Part shown: positions 1 to 5,442 of the stretch, piece by piece
Numbering within the stretch: the stretch's first letter is position 1
How the letters are laid out: every line of letters begins with the position of its first letter
Origin: Robbsia sp050955065
GTDB lineage: Bacteria > Pseudomonadota > Gammaproteobacteria > Burkholderiales > Burkholderiaceae
Length of the DNA stretch: 6,504 nt
NCBI GenBank assembly: GCA_050955065.1
Contig: JBPBQT010000473.1
Span: 1-6,504 of the forward strand
Reading direction: 5' to 3'
Notes under the pieces: generated by a model
What the model was told of the DNA's origin: nothing
Seen by the model: the letters and a program-made list of their open reading frames with translations, nothing else
The model's database searches: none
Position numbers and translations under genes: made by a program

Positions 1-224
1 AGCTCTTTATAACCGACACCGAGCAGATTGCCCCGCAACATCGGCGCATCCACCTCGAAATCCTTACGCCCCAGCGCCTTCTTGATGACAATTTCCCAAA
101 TACTTACAACGCTGAAGTACAGCGTGTTGTCCTGATCCTCGATCAAGCTTCGTACTTCTTCGGACAGCGCGGGATCACCTTCCGCCGCCCAAAGCAAAAT
201 GTGAGTATCGAGCAAAAAATTCAA
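1..224 (-). CDS. VapC-like PIN-domain toxin, 3' end cut by the window
   Basis: This is the toxin of a type II toxin-antitoxin pair. PIN-domain VapC proteins are Mg-dependent endoribonucleases, usually acting on tRNA or rRNA. The visible 74 residues start LNFLLDTHILLW (L1 read as Met), with the first PIN acidic residue at D6 in the LLDTH motif. The second conserved block, SVVSIWEIVIKKALGR, carries E44. The later C-terminal acidic residues lie beyond the window edge. The start is a TTG at 224-222 whose last two bases are the first two of the antitoxin TGA (TTGA overlap), with GAGGG at 238-234 nine nt upstream. No ATG or GTG in this frame gives a PIN N-terminus, and the nearby ATG at 232 is in another frame. 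The overlap implies co-transcription and translational coupling to the antitoxin. The family call is firm; the RNA target is unknown. Confidence 0.88.
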   Translation of the reverse strand, partial: MNFLLDTHILLWAAEGDPALSEEVRSLIEDQDNTLYFSVVSIWEIVIKKALGRKDFEVDAPMLRGNLLGVGYKE

Positions 225-472
225 TTCCCATCGCCCTCGAACATACCGCTAATCTCGTCAGCACCCATCGTATCGAAATCGTCCGGGACCTTGATCTGGC
301 CGCTCATGAAACCGATCCGACGCTTGGGTTTGTCAGTGTCCGGGTCGATGGCGGTTACTTTGACCAGAGGTTTTCCCGACCGGGCAATGATGAATGGCTC
401 TCCACCATTGATTGTTTCCTCAATCAACCGCGACAGATGCGTCTTAGCCTCATGCATATTGTAAATGTGCAT
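221..472 (-). CDS. Phd/YefM-family antitoxin
   Basis: This 83-residue antitoxin partners the overlapping VapC-like toxin. It has the usual Phd/YefM plan. An N-terminal DNA-binding fold opens MHIYNMHEAKTHLSRLIEE, followed by GEPFIIARSGKPLVKV, the hallmark strand-turn-strand. An acidic C-terminal tail (PDDFDTMGADEI, then MFEGDGN) would wrap around the PIN active site. Two adjacent ATGs occur at 475 and 472. GGAG at 481-478 lies only 2 nt before the first and 5 nt before the second, so the second is preferred; using the first adds one Met. Family members normally repress their own promoter, alone or with the toxin. The region just upstream (about 482-540) is therefore the expected operator, although I see no convincing palindrome there. 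The product length is normal for the family. Confidence 0.9.
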   Translation of the reverse strand: MHIYNMHEAKTHLSRLIEETINGGEPFIIARSGKPLVKVTAIDPDTDKPKRRIGFMSGQIKVPDDFDTMGADEISGMFEGDGN

Positions 473-477
473 CATGT

Positions 478-481
478 CTCC
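478..481 (-). promoter_or_regulatory. Ribosome binding site of the antitoxin
   Basis: GGAG on the minus strand, 5 nt before the ATG at 472 and only 2 nt before the ATG at 475. The spacing favours the inner start. Confidence 0.55.
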
Positions 482-504
482 ATATGGCTTAGTCCATGCG
501 GTTA

Positions 505-867
505 GTTTAGTTCAATCGGGACGAGGTGGCAACACGGAAGAAAATGGCAGTCGGCCGCCCTGCGCAGCACCGTCGAATTCCTCCTGAACAGGCATACCCC
601 GTTCACGCCGAACGGCGTGGTGCTTGGAGCTGCCCCCGTTTCAATCGAACCCGGTCGCGATAGGTAACGCCTAGCTGCCCACTTTTCATCCGGGCCGATA
701 TTCAGGGCATCCGAGCGACCAAGGCCCGCCCACGCATCGACTGGTGTGCCCGGGTCGATGTTGTCGGCGCTGAGCCATGTCCGTATGCGCTCCTCGTGAT
801 CCTCGGTGAAGGGCCGACCGGCATACTCGCTTGCTCGCTCACCTTGAACCCTCCGCAGCGCCTGCGT
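505..867 (-). other. Unrecognised open frame without a start codon, possible gene remnant
   Basis: A minus-strand frame stays open for 121 codons between a TGA at 870-868 and a TAA at 504-502, but has no ATG and no plausible GTG/TTG with a ribosome site. Its upstream half (about 850-690) reads like real protein with GC-ending codons, for example RPFTEDHEERIRTWLSADN and then DAWAGLGRSDALNIGPDEKW. The downstream half is Arg/Cys-rich and looks random. I recognise no family. It may be a decayed fragment of an accessory gene next to the TnpB remnant, or a chance opening in GC-rich DNA. Nothing else convincing is visible in 482-838 apart from a short hairpin at 604-619. Confidence 0.2.
604..619. 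repeat. Small perfect hairpin
   Basis: CACGCC-GAAC-GGCGTG forms a 6-bp stem with a 4-nt loop and no T tract on either side, so it is not a terminator. The 11 bases at 602-612 recur at 1330-1340, where they also sit in a hairpin. Confidence 0.3.
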
Positions 868-961
868 TCAGCGCATGTCTATTCGCGATCAGCCCCGGTG
901 ACCTGTCGCTAGGGGTCATCAGCGGCCGATGCACATTGAATGCTGCCTTTTTCGATGAGAA

Positions 962-1075
962 AAGTGGCAACGAGCCGACCTGATCGATGCACTCGACGCA
1001 GGTGAACGACGCTTGCGTTTTGCGGTTGCAGGCCGAGACATGCCCGCAGGACGACAAGATACGGGGCGTGACCAC
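962..1075 (-). pseudogene. TnpB/OrfB zinc-ribbon remnant (IS200/IS605 or IS607 type)
   Basis: Minus-strand residues SSCGHVSACNRKTQASF then TCVEC match the C-terminal zinc ribbon of TnpB-like proteins. The consensus as I know it is CxxCGHVSA-NRKTQA-F-CVxCG followed by ADxVGAxNVL. TnpB is the RNA-guided nuclease ancestral to Cas12, encoded by IS200/IS605 and IS607 elements. Three signs of decay are visible. The first Cys of the leading CxxC is Leu here (codon at 1057-1055). After the second CxxC (1000-989) the frame jumps to IDQVGSLPL, as if several residues of the GxxxxAD segment were lost. The RuvC-like body upstream is absent, with a TAG soon after KKSAESDCYAVV. The frame continues to a stop at 839 without recognisable content. 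No element ends or guide-RNA scaffold could be identified. Confidence 0.6.
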
Positions 1076-1303
1076 CGCGTAACAATCGGACTCCGCTGAT
1101 TTCTTTCGACGAATCTAAATTAGTCCATGCCCGAATGTCAGACCGGGCACCGCAGGAATCGCATGATCAGGCGGTCGAACACCATCGAGTCATGCCGATC
1201 GGCCCCCTCACGGCGACCCGTCAGCGACACACCGACTGATCACACAGCCAGTGCATGTCGCGTTCGTTCTGTGTTTATGCAGCTACGTGCAATTCGAAGC
1301 AAT

Positions 1304-1326
1304 TTGGACCCTCTACATTGGACCCT
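1304..1326 (+). repeat. Tandem 9-bp direct repeat, TTGGACCCT twice
   Basis: TTGGACCCT occurs at 1304-1312 and exactly again at 1318-1326, a 14-bp period with 5 nt between copies, 94 nt before the operon's first codon. Tandem half-sites of this sort are typical of activator binding, and the AraC-type protein encoded downstream is a natural candidate. However, 14 bp is shorter than the roughly 21-bp spacing usual for AraC dimers. Confidence 0.45.
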
Positions 1327-1328
1327 GC

Positions 1329-1349
1329 TTTCACGCCGAATGCGTGAAA
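1329..1349. repeat. Perfect 8-bp-stem hairpin upstream of the operon
   Basis: TTTCACGC and GCGTGAAA flank the loop CGAAT. The right arm runs on into A residues, and neither strand has a T tract directly after the stem, so a factor-independent terminator is unlikely. It could be an operator palindrome or a 5'-leader stem-loop, since it ends 70 nt before the ATG at 1420. Confidence 0.4.
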
Positions 1350-1419
1350 AAAAGCGCGGGGCCACCCCAGGATGCGCGGCTCCCTCGTCCCCCAGTTTCC
1401 GACCTGTGAGTAAAACCTC

Positions 1420-2622
1420 ATGCTGACGCGTCTTTTCGAGCCCCTTGCTTCGTTTCTCGCCGCGCCGGCCCGTACGGCGTCGCGCCCTGTCGTCGACATC
1501 GCCCTGGGTACCGTGGGCACCGGCCTGCTCCTTGTGGCGGCATCACATGCCTATGCGGACGAAACCGTCAAAATCGGCCATGTCGCACCGCTGACCGGCC
1601 CGAACGCCAACTACGGGAAAGATACCGAGAACGGCGCACGGCTCGCGGTCGAGGAGATCAACAAGAAAGGTCTTGTCATCGGCGGTCAGAAGGTCGTGCT
1701 GCAACTGGATGGCCAGGACGACGCATCGGATCCCCGTCAGGCGACGCAGGTTGCGCAACGCCTCGTCGACGACAAGGTGGCGGCCGTCGTCGGGCACATG
1801 AATTCCGGCACGACCATCCCCGCCGCCAAGATCTACAGCGACGCCGGAATCGTTCAGGTGTCGCCGTCGGCGACCAATCCGGCCTACACGCAGCAAGGGT
1901 TCAGGACCGCCTACCGGGTGGTGGCCACCGACGCCGAGCAAGGCCCCGCGCTCGCGAACTATGCGTCGAAGAACCTCAAGGCCAGGTCGGTCGCCATCGT
2001 CGACGACGCCACCGCCTACGGCGAGGGTCTCGCCAATCAATTCGAGAAACAGGCGAAGGCCAACGGCCTCAATGTCCTGTCGCACGACGCAACGACCGAT
2101 CACGCCGTGGACTTCCGTGCCATCCTGACGAAGATCAAGGCCGAAAAGCCCGATGTCATCATGTACGGCGGGATGGACGCCACCGGCGGCCCGTTCGCCA
2201 AGCAGGCGCGCCAGCTCGCGATCAGCGCGCACGTGCTCGCGGGCGACGGCCTGTGCTCGCCGACGCTGCCGTCGCTTGCCGGCGAAGCCGCGAACAACGT
2301 CGTGTGTTCGATCGCCGGCGCGCCGCTCGAGAAGATGGCGGATGGCCCCGCTTTCAGCAAGCGCTTCCAGGCCCGTTTCGGTCAGGCGCCGCAAGTGAAC
2401 GCGCCTTTTGCCTACGATGCGGTCTACGTGGTCGTGGACGCGATGAAGCTGGCCAACTCGGTCGATCCCGCCAGGATCCTGGCTGCCATGCCGTCGACCA
2501 ACCACCAGGGGGTGCTGGGCAACGAACAGTTCACGACCCAGGGCGACCTCAAGCAAGGCGTGATCTCGCTCTATACCTTCAAGGGCGGCAAGCAGACGCT
2601 GCTGGACTCGATGAAGATGTAG
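1420..2622 (+). CDS. ABC transporter periplasmic amino-acid-binding protein (LivJ/LivK-type)
   Basis: This 400-residue solute-binding protein of the branched-chain/polar amino acid (HAAT) class delivers ligand to a LivHMGF-like permease. The long n-region (residues 1-26, Arg at 4, 18, 22) is followed by a hydrophobic stretch, IALGTVGTGLLLVAA, and an AYA|DE signal peptidase I site after A46, leaving about 354 mature residues. Family blocks in order: VKIGHVAPLTG (50-60), NGARLAVEEINKKG, VVGHMNSGTT (to T132), SPSATNPAYTQ (148-158), VDDATAYGEGL (Y200), and MYGGMDATGGPF (248-259). C279 and C296 could form a disulfide. By my alignment the LivJ ligand-binding glutamate position (YYPE) is Thr255 here, so the ligand may not be Leu/Ile/Val. 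The ATG has only a weak GTGAG about 10 nt upstream. No permease or ATPase gene is in the window. It leads the operon, 37 nt before the flavoenzyme. Confidence 0.92.
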   Translation: MLTRLFEPLASFLAAPARTASRPVVDIALGTVGTGLLLVAASHAYADETVKIGHVAPLTGPNANYGKDTENGARLAVEEINKKGLVIGGQKVVLQLDGQDDASDPRQATQVAQRLVDDKVAAVVGHMNSGTTIPAAKIYSDAGIVQVSPSATNPAYTQQGFRTAYRVVATDAEQGPALANYASKNLKARSVAIVDDATAYGEGLANQFEKQAKANGLNVLSHDATTDHAVDFRAILTKIKAEKPDVIMYGGMDATGGPFAKQARQLAISAHVLAGDGLCSPTLPSLAGEAANNVVCSIAGAPLEKMADGPAFSKRFQARFGQAPQVNAPFAYDAVYVVVDAMKLANSVDPARILAAMPSTNHQGVLGNEQFTTQGDLKQGVISLYTFKGGKQTLLDSMKM

Positions 2623-2647
2623 GTCGGTGACCGCCGCAGTGGAAAAC

Positions 2648-2653
2648 AAGGGA
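2648..2653 (+). promoter_or_regulatory. Ribosome binding site deciding the dehydrogenase start
   Basis: AAGGGA ends 6 nt before the ATG at 2660. The only longer alternative, a GTG at 2627, has no Shine-Dalgarno at a workable distance and would add 11 residues in front of the Rossmann strand. Confidence 0.65.
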
Positions 2654-2659
2654 ATCGAT

Positions 2660-4024
2660 ATGGCAGTACTGGTATTGGGTGCGGGCGTGATCGGTTTGAC
2701 CACCGCCTATTATCTTCAGCAGGCGGGGCATCGCGTGACCGTGGTCGACCGCCATCCGCACGTCGCCACCGAAACCAGCTATGCGAACGGCGCGCAGTTG
2801 TCGTACAGCTATGTCGCCCCGCTGGCCGGCCCGGGCGTGTTGTCGAAGCTCCCCAAATGGTTCATCGATGTCGATGCCCCGATGCGCTTTCGTCCCACGC
2901 TCGACCCGGATCTCTGGCGCTGGTGCCAGCGCTTCGTGTCGGCCTGCACCCGGGCGCAGAGTCAGCGCGCCACACGCGAGATGCTGGCCCTGTCGTTCCT
3001 GAGCCGGGACCTGATGCGTGAACTGATCGCGGCGGAACCGTCGCTCGCCTTCGACCATACGCACTCCGGCAAGCTGGTGCTGCACCGCAGCCCGGAAGCG
3101 TTGTCCACCGCAGTCGACTTGCTGGCATTCCAGCGCACGCTGGGCTGCGAACAGGAAGCGCTGGATGCCGATGCGTGCGTCGCGCGCGAACCAGCGCTGG
3201 CACACGTGCGCGATGAGATCGCCGGCGGCATCTATACCCGCAGCGAGGATACCGCCGACTGCCATCTGTTCTGCGTCGGCATCGAAAGGCTGCTGCGCAG
3301 CCGGGGCGTCGAGTTCGCGCTGGGCACGTCGATCAGCGCGCTGCAAACCGCGGCCGACGGCACCATCAGCGCCACCACCGCGGACGGCGACCGCCTGCAG
3401 GCACACCATATCGTGGTGGCGATGGGCAGCGACAGCGTGCCGCTGTTGAAGTCCGTCGGCATCCACGCGCTGATGTATCCGTTGAAAGGCTACAGCCTGA
3501 CCGTGACGACGCGCGAGCGGAACCCTGCGACGAACACCGAAACCCGCCACGGCGCAGGCGGCGCCACGTCCGGCGCCGGTGTCACGAACGATGCGAGCGA
3601 TGTGAGCGACGCGACCAATGCGTTCCCTGCGACCGCGCCGTCGATCAGCATCACGGATTTCTCCCGGAAAGTGGTCTACGCCCGCCTGGGCAACCGGCTG
3701 CGCATTGCCGGCATGGCCGACCTCGGCCGCCCGACTCGCGATCTTGAAAAGGACCGTCTCGCGACGTTGCGACGCGAAGCGGAAGCCCTTTTTCCCGATG
3801 CCGGCGACTACGAGCAGGCCACACCCTGGACAGGCTTGCGACCGGCCACGCCGACCGGCCTGCCGATCATCGGCCGGACCCGCATCCCCAATCTCTGGGT
3901 CAATATCGGTCAGGGCGCTCTGGGATTTACCCTGGCCACCGGCAGCGCAAAGCTGCTCGCCGACGATTTGAGCGGGATCCCGTCGTCGATCGACCGCTCG
4001 GCGTATTCACCGATCACGCACTGA
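2660..4024 (+). CDS. FAD-dependent D-amino acid dehydrogenase (DadA family)
   Basis: DadA-type enzymes oxidatively deaminate D-amino acids to 2-oxoacids plus ammonia. They pass electrons to the respiratory chain from the cytoplasmic face of the inner membrane. The 454 residues begin MAVLVLGAGVIGLTTAYYL, a Rossmann GxGxxG (G7, G9, G12), with the strand-2 acidic residue at D30. Then come the DadA-like YANGAQLSYSY and APLAGPGV, the WRWCQRF region, GGIYTRSEDTADCHLF, and YPLKGYS (273-279). The C-terminal block has WTGLRPATPTG (390-400), LPIIGRT and NIGQGALGFT (415-424). Residues 285-328 are a Thr/Ala/Gly/Asp-rich insertion where other DadAs have a short loop; E. coli DadA is about 432 residues. 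No signal peptide is present. It sits between the binding-protein and asparaginase genes, and its TGA shares one base with the next ATG. The substrate cannot be read from sequence. A glycine/sarcosine-oxidase-like role is less likely. Confidence 0.88.
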   Translation: MAVLVLGAGVIGLTTAYYLQQAGHRVTVVDRHPHVATETSYANGAQLSYSYVAPLAGPGVLSKLPKWFIDVDAPMRFRPTLDPDLWRWCQRFVSACTRAQSQRATREMLALSFLSRDLMRELIAAEPSLAFDHTHSGKLVLHRSPEALSTAVDLLAFQRTLGCEQEALDADACVAREPALAHVRDEIAGGIYTRSEDTADCHLFCVGIERLLRSRGVEFALGTSISALQTAADGTISATTADGDRLQAHHIVVAMGSDSVPLLKSVGIHALMYPLKGYSLTVTTRERNPATNTETRHGAGGATSGAGVTNDASDVSDATNAFPATAPSISITDFSRKVVYARLGNRLRIAGMADLGRPTRDLEKDRLATLRREAEALFPDAGDYEQATPWTGLRPATPTGLPIIGRTRIPNLWVNIGQGALGFTLATGSAKLLADDLSGIPSSIDRSAYSPITH

Positions 4025-5193
4025 TGACGCACCAGAGCCAGACGATGCCAGGCACCCCCACACACGCCACGCCGCTGCCGGCCGGTTGCACCGAACCGGC
4101 TGCCGCACCGAACCGCCGCCGCGGCCCGCGTCCTGCGCGCAAGCCGCGCATCGTGGTGATCGGCACCGGCGGCACGATTGCGGGCCGAGGCGAATCGGCC
4201 ATCAATACGTCATCGTACGATTGCTCGGTGGTCTCGATCGCCGATATCCTCGCCGCCGTGCCGGCCGTCGCGCAGATCGCCGACATCGCGTCCGAGCAGT
4301 TGTTCCAGCTCGGATCGGAAAATTTCGGCAGCACCGAATTGCTGCAGCTCGGCAAACGCATTTCGGCGCTGCTCAAGCGTGACGACGTCGACGGCGTCGT
4401 GGTGACCCACGGCACCGACACGCTCGATGAAACCGCCTATTTTCTTCATCTGACGCTTCCCAGCGAGAAGCCGGTGGTCGTAGTGGGTGCGATGCGTCCG
4501 TCTTCCTCGCTCAGCGCCGACGGCCCGCTCAACCTGTTCAACGCCATCGTGGTGGCGGCAAGCCCGGCGTCGCGCGGACATGGCACGCTGGTGGTCGTAA
4601 ACGACGAGATCCACACGGCGCGCGACGTCGCGAAGGTCAATACCTTCAAGCTGGACGCTTTCAAATCGCCGTTCGGACCACTGGGATATGTGGTGGAAGG
4701 CGAGGCGATCTTTTACCGAAAAGTGATGCGCCGCCATACGATCACCAGTGAATGGTCGGTCGACGACATCGACGTTCTGCCGGCGGTCGGCATCCTCTAC
4801 GGGCATGGGGGCCTCGACACCTTCATGCTGGAAGCCGTCCTGCAGCGCGATATCAAAGCGGTGGTGTATGCCGCCACCGGTAACGGCAACATTGCCGCCT
4901 CGCTGATTCCGCTGCTCGTCCAGGCGCGGCAACGCGGCATTCAGGTGGTGCGGGCGTCCCGTACCGGCAGCGGCGTGGTCGTGCGCAACGCCGCACAGCC
5001 GGACGACCGCTTCAAATGGCTGGTGGCGGATGATCATGTCCCGCCGAAGGCCCGCATCCTCATGATGGTCGCGCTGACCGGAAGGCAACGGGTGTCCGAC
5101 GCATCGGCACCACACACTGAAGTGACGGGTCTGGCGTCGCAAGACGGCGATGCCGACGAGGCATCGCTACAGCAAGCCTTTTTCGACTACTGA
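4024..5193 (+). CDS. L-asparaginase/glutaminase-asparaginase (type II-like)
   Basis: This 389-residue enzyme would hydrolyse Asn and/or Gln to Asp/Glu plus ammonia. Catalytic residues are intact: T51 in VIGTGGTIAG (E. coli AnsB T12), Y65 (Y25), S98 in LGSEN (S58), T131-D132 in VVTHGTDTLDETAYF (T89-D90), and K204 in NDEIHTARDVAK (K162). Position 99 is Glu, as in Erwinia and Pseudomonas enzymes, where E. coli AnsB has Gln. The segment RNAAQPDD resembles Pseudomonas glutaminase-asparaginase, favouring dual activity. The end, LQQAFFDY, is the family terminus. Two oddities: a 41-residue Pro/Ala/Arg-rich N-terminus with no hydrophobic signal segment, so the enzyme is probably cytoplasmic unlike AnsB, and an extra low-complexity stretch at about 358-378. 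The ATG overlaps the upstream stop (TGATG) with no clear Shine-Dalgarno, so translation is probably coupled. It is the last gene of the operon. Confidence 0.92.
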   Translation: MTHQSQTMPGTPTHATPLPAGCTEPAAAPNRRRGPRPARKPRIVVIGTGGTIAGRGESAINTSSYDCSVVSIADILAAVPAVAQIADIASEQLFQLGSENFGSTELLQLGKRISALLKRDDVDGVVVTHGTDTLDETAYFLHLTLPSEKPVVVVGAMRPSSSLSADGPLNLFNAIVVAASPASRGHGTLVVVNDEIHTARDVAKVNTFKLDAFKSPFGPLGYVVEGEAIFYRKVMRRHTITSEWSVDDIDVLPAVGILYGHGGLDTFMLEAVLQRDIKAVVYAATGNGNIAASLIPLLVQARQRGIQVVRASRTGSGVVVRNAAQPDDRFKWLVADDHVPPKARILMMVALTGRQRVSDASAPHTEVTGLASQDGDADEASLQQAFFDY

Positions 5194-5288
5194 CGCGAGC
5201 GCGATACCGAAACGGCGCGACGATGTCCGCCACCCGGGCAAGGCCGTCTTCCCGCCGATGCTCCGATTGTGCGCACCGGACCTCGAAT

Positions 5289-5342
5289 GCCCGCTTCGCG
5301 ACCGGATTCCGTTGGCGATGCTCAAGGAACGCGGGCTTTTTT
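5289..5342 (+). terminator. Rho-independent terminator of the amino-acid operon
   Basis: GCCCGC (5289-5294) pairs with GCGGGC (5331-5336), followed at once by T6 (5337-5342). Inside, TTCC (5307-5310) pairs with GGAA (5326-5329), and TTG (5312-5314) with CAA (5323-5325), bringing the outer arms together. It lies about 95 nt after the asparaginase stop. The GCGGGC arm could instead pair with GCCCGC at 5348-5353. Confidence 0.6.
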
Positions 5343-5359
5343 GACACGCCCGCTATAAT
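5341..5359 (+). promoter_or_regulatory. Probable promoter region of the AraC-type regulator (perfect -10 box)
   Basis: TATAAT at 5354-5359 is a perfect sigma-70 -10 hexamer and would start RNA near 5366, giving a leader of roughly 77 nt. A perfect -35 hexamer, TTGACA, is at 5341-5346 but only 7 nt away, far from the 16-18 nt needed. At the proper distance (5330-5337) the sequence is GCGGGC-like and poor. So this is either an activator-dependent promoter or one damaged by a deletion. Confidence 0.45.
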
Positions 5360-5360
5360 G

Positions 5361-5405
5361 GCCGGTCGTCGCCGCTCATGTCGTCCGGCAGATCCCAATG
5401 GGGTC
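5361..5405 (+). other. Two stem-loops in the regulator's 5' leader
   Basis: GCCGG (5361-5365) pairs with CCGGC (5385-5389), extended past a T-T mismatch by two more pairs. Then GATCCC (5391-5396) pairs with GGGGTC (5400-5405, one G-U) around the loop AAT. No known riboswitch or RNA family is recognised. Confidence 0.3.
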
Positions 5406-5442
5406 CGTCCAAGACGCCATCACGAGGTGCGTTGGAGCATCC

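Larger units (their letters stand above)
1100..1419 (+). promoter_or_regulatory. Upstream control region of the amino-acid operon
   Basis: About 320 bp with no supportable gene precede the operon, so its promoter and operators are expected here. The visible structure is a tandem TTGGACCCT repeat and an adjacent hairpin (listed separately). I could not pick a convincing sigma-70 -35/-10 pair. The longer Arg/Ser-rich frames crossing it show no protein-like features. Confidence 0.4.

Noticed and set aside
635..665. tRNA T-arm-like string GGGTTCGATTG on the minus strand
   Set aside because: The flanking bases do not form the T stem, and no acceptor or anticodon arm is present.
489..1130. 11-bp direct repeat TTAGTCCATGC at 489-499 and 1120-1130, possible island boundaries
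   Set aside because: Several 11-mer repeats are expected by chance in 6.5 kb, and neither copy abuts a clear junction or integrase.
602..1340. 11-bp repeat TTCACGCCGAA at 602-612 and 1330-1340, both in hairpins
   Set aside because: Two copies of this length are within chance expectation, and the right-hand arms differ, so no dispersed repeat family can be claimed.
1127..1426. Plus-strand 99-codon frame upstream of the operon
   Set aside because: It is Arg/Ser/Pro-rich with no domain or ribosome site, and it overlaps the start of the binding-protein gene.
1543..2703. Long minus-strand open frame (386 codons)
   Set aside because: It lies antisense to the binding-protein gene, is Arg/His/Val-rich, has no family features, and arises from the GC-ending codons of the true gene.
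2579..3550. Minus-strand open frame of 323 codons
   Set aside because: It is antisense to the dehydrogenase, has shadow-like composition (Arg, His, Gln, Ala), and no recognisable domain.
4210..5142. Minus-strand open frame of 310 codons
   Set aside because: It is antisense to the asparaginase, whose catalytic motifs show that the plus strand is the real gene.
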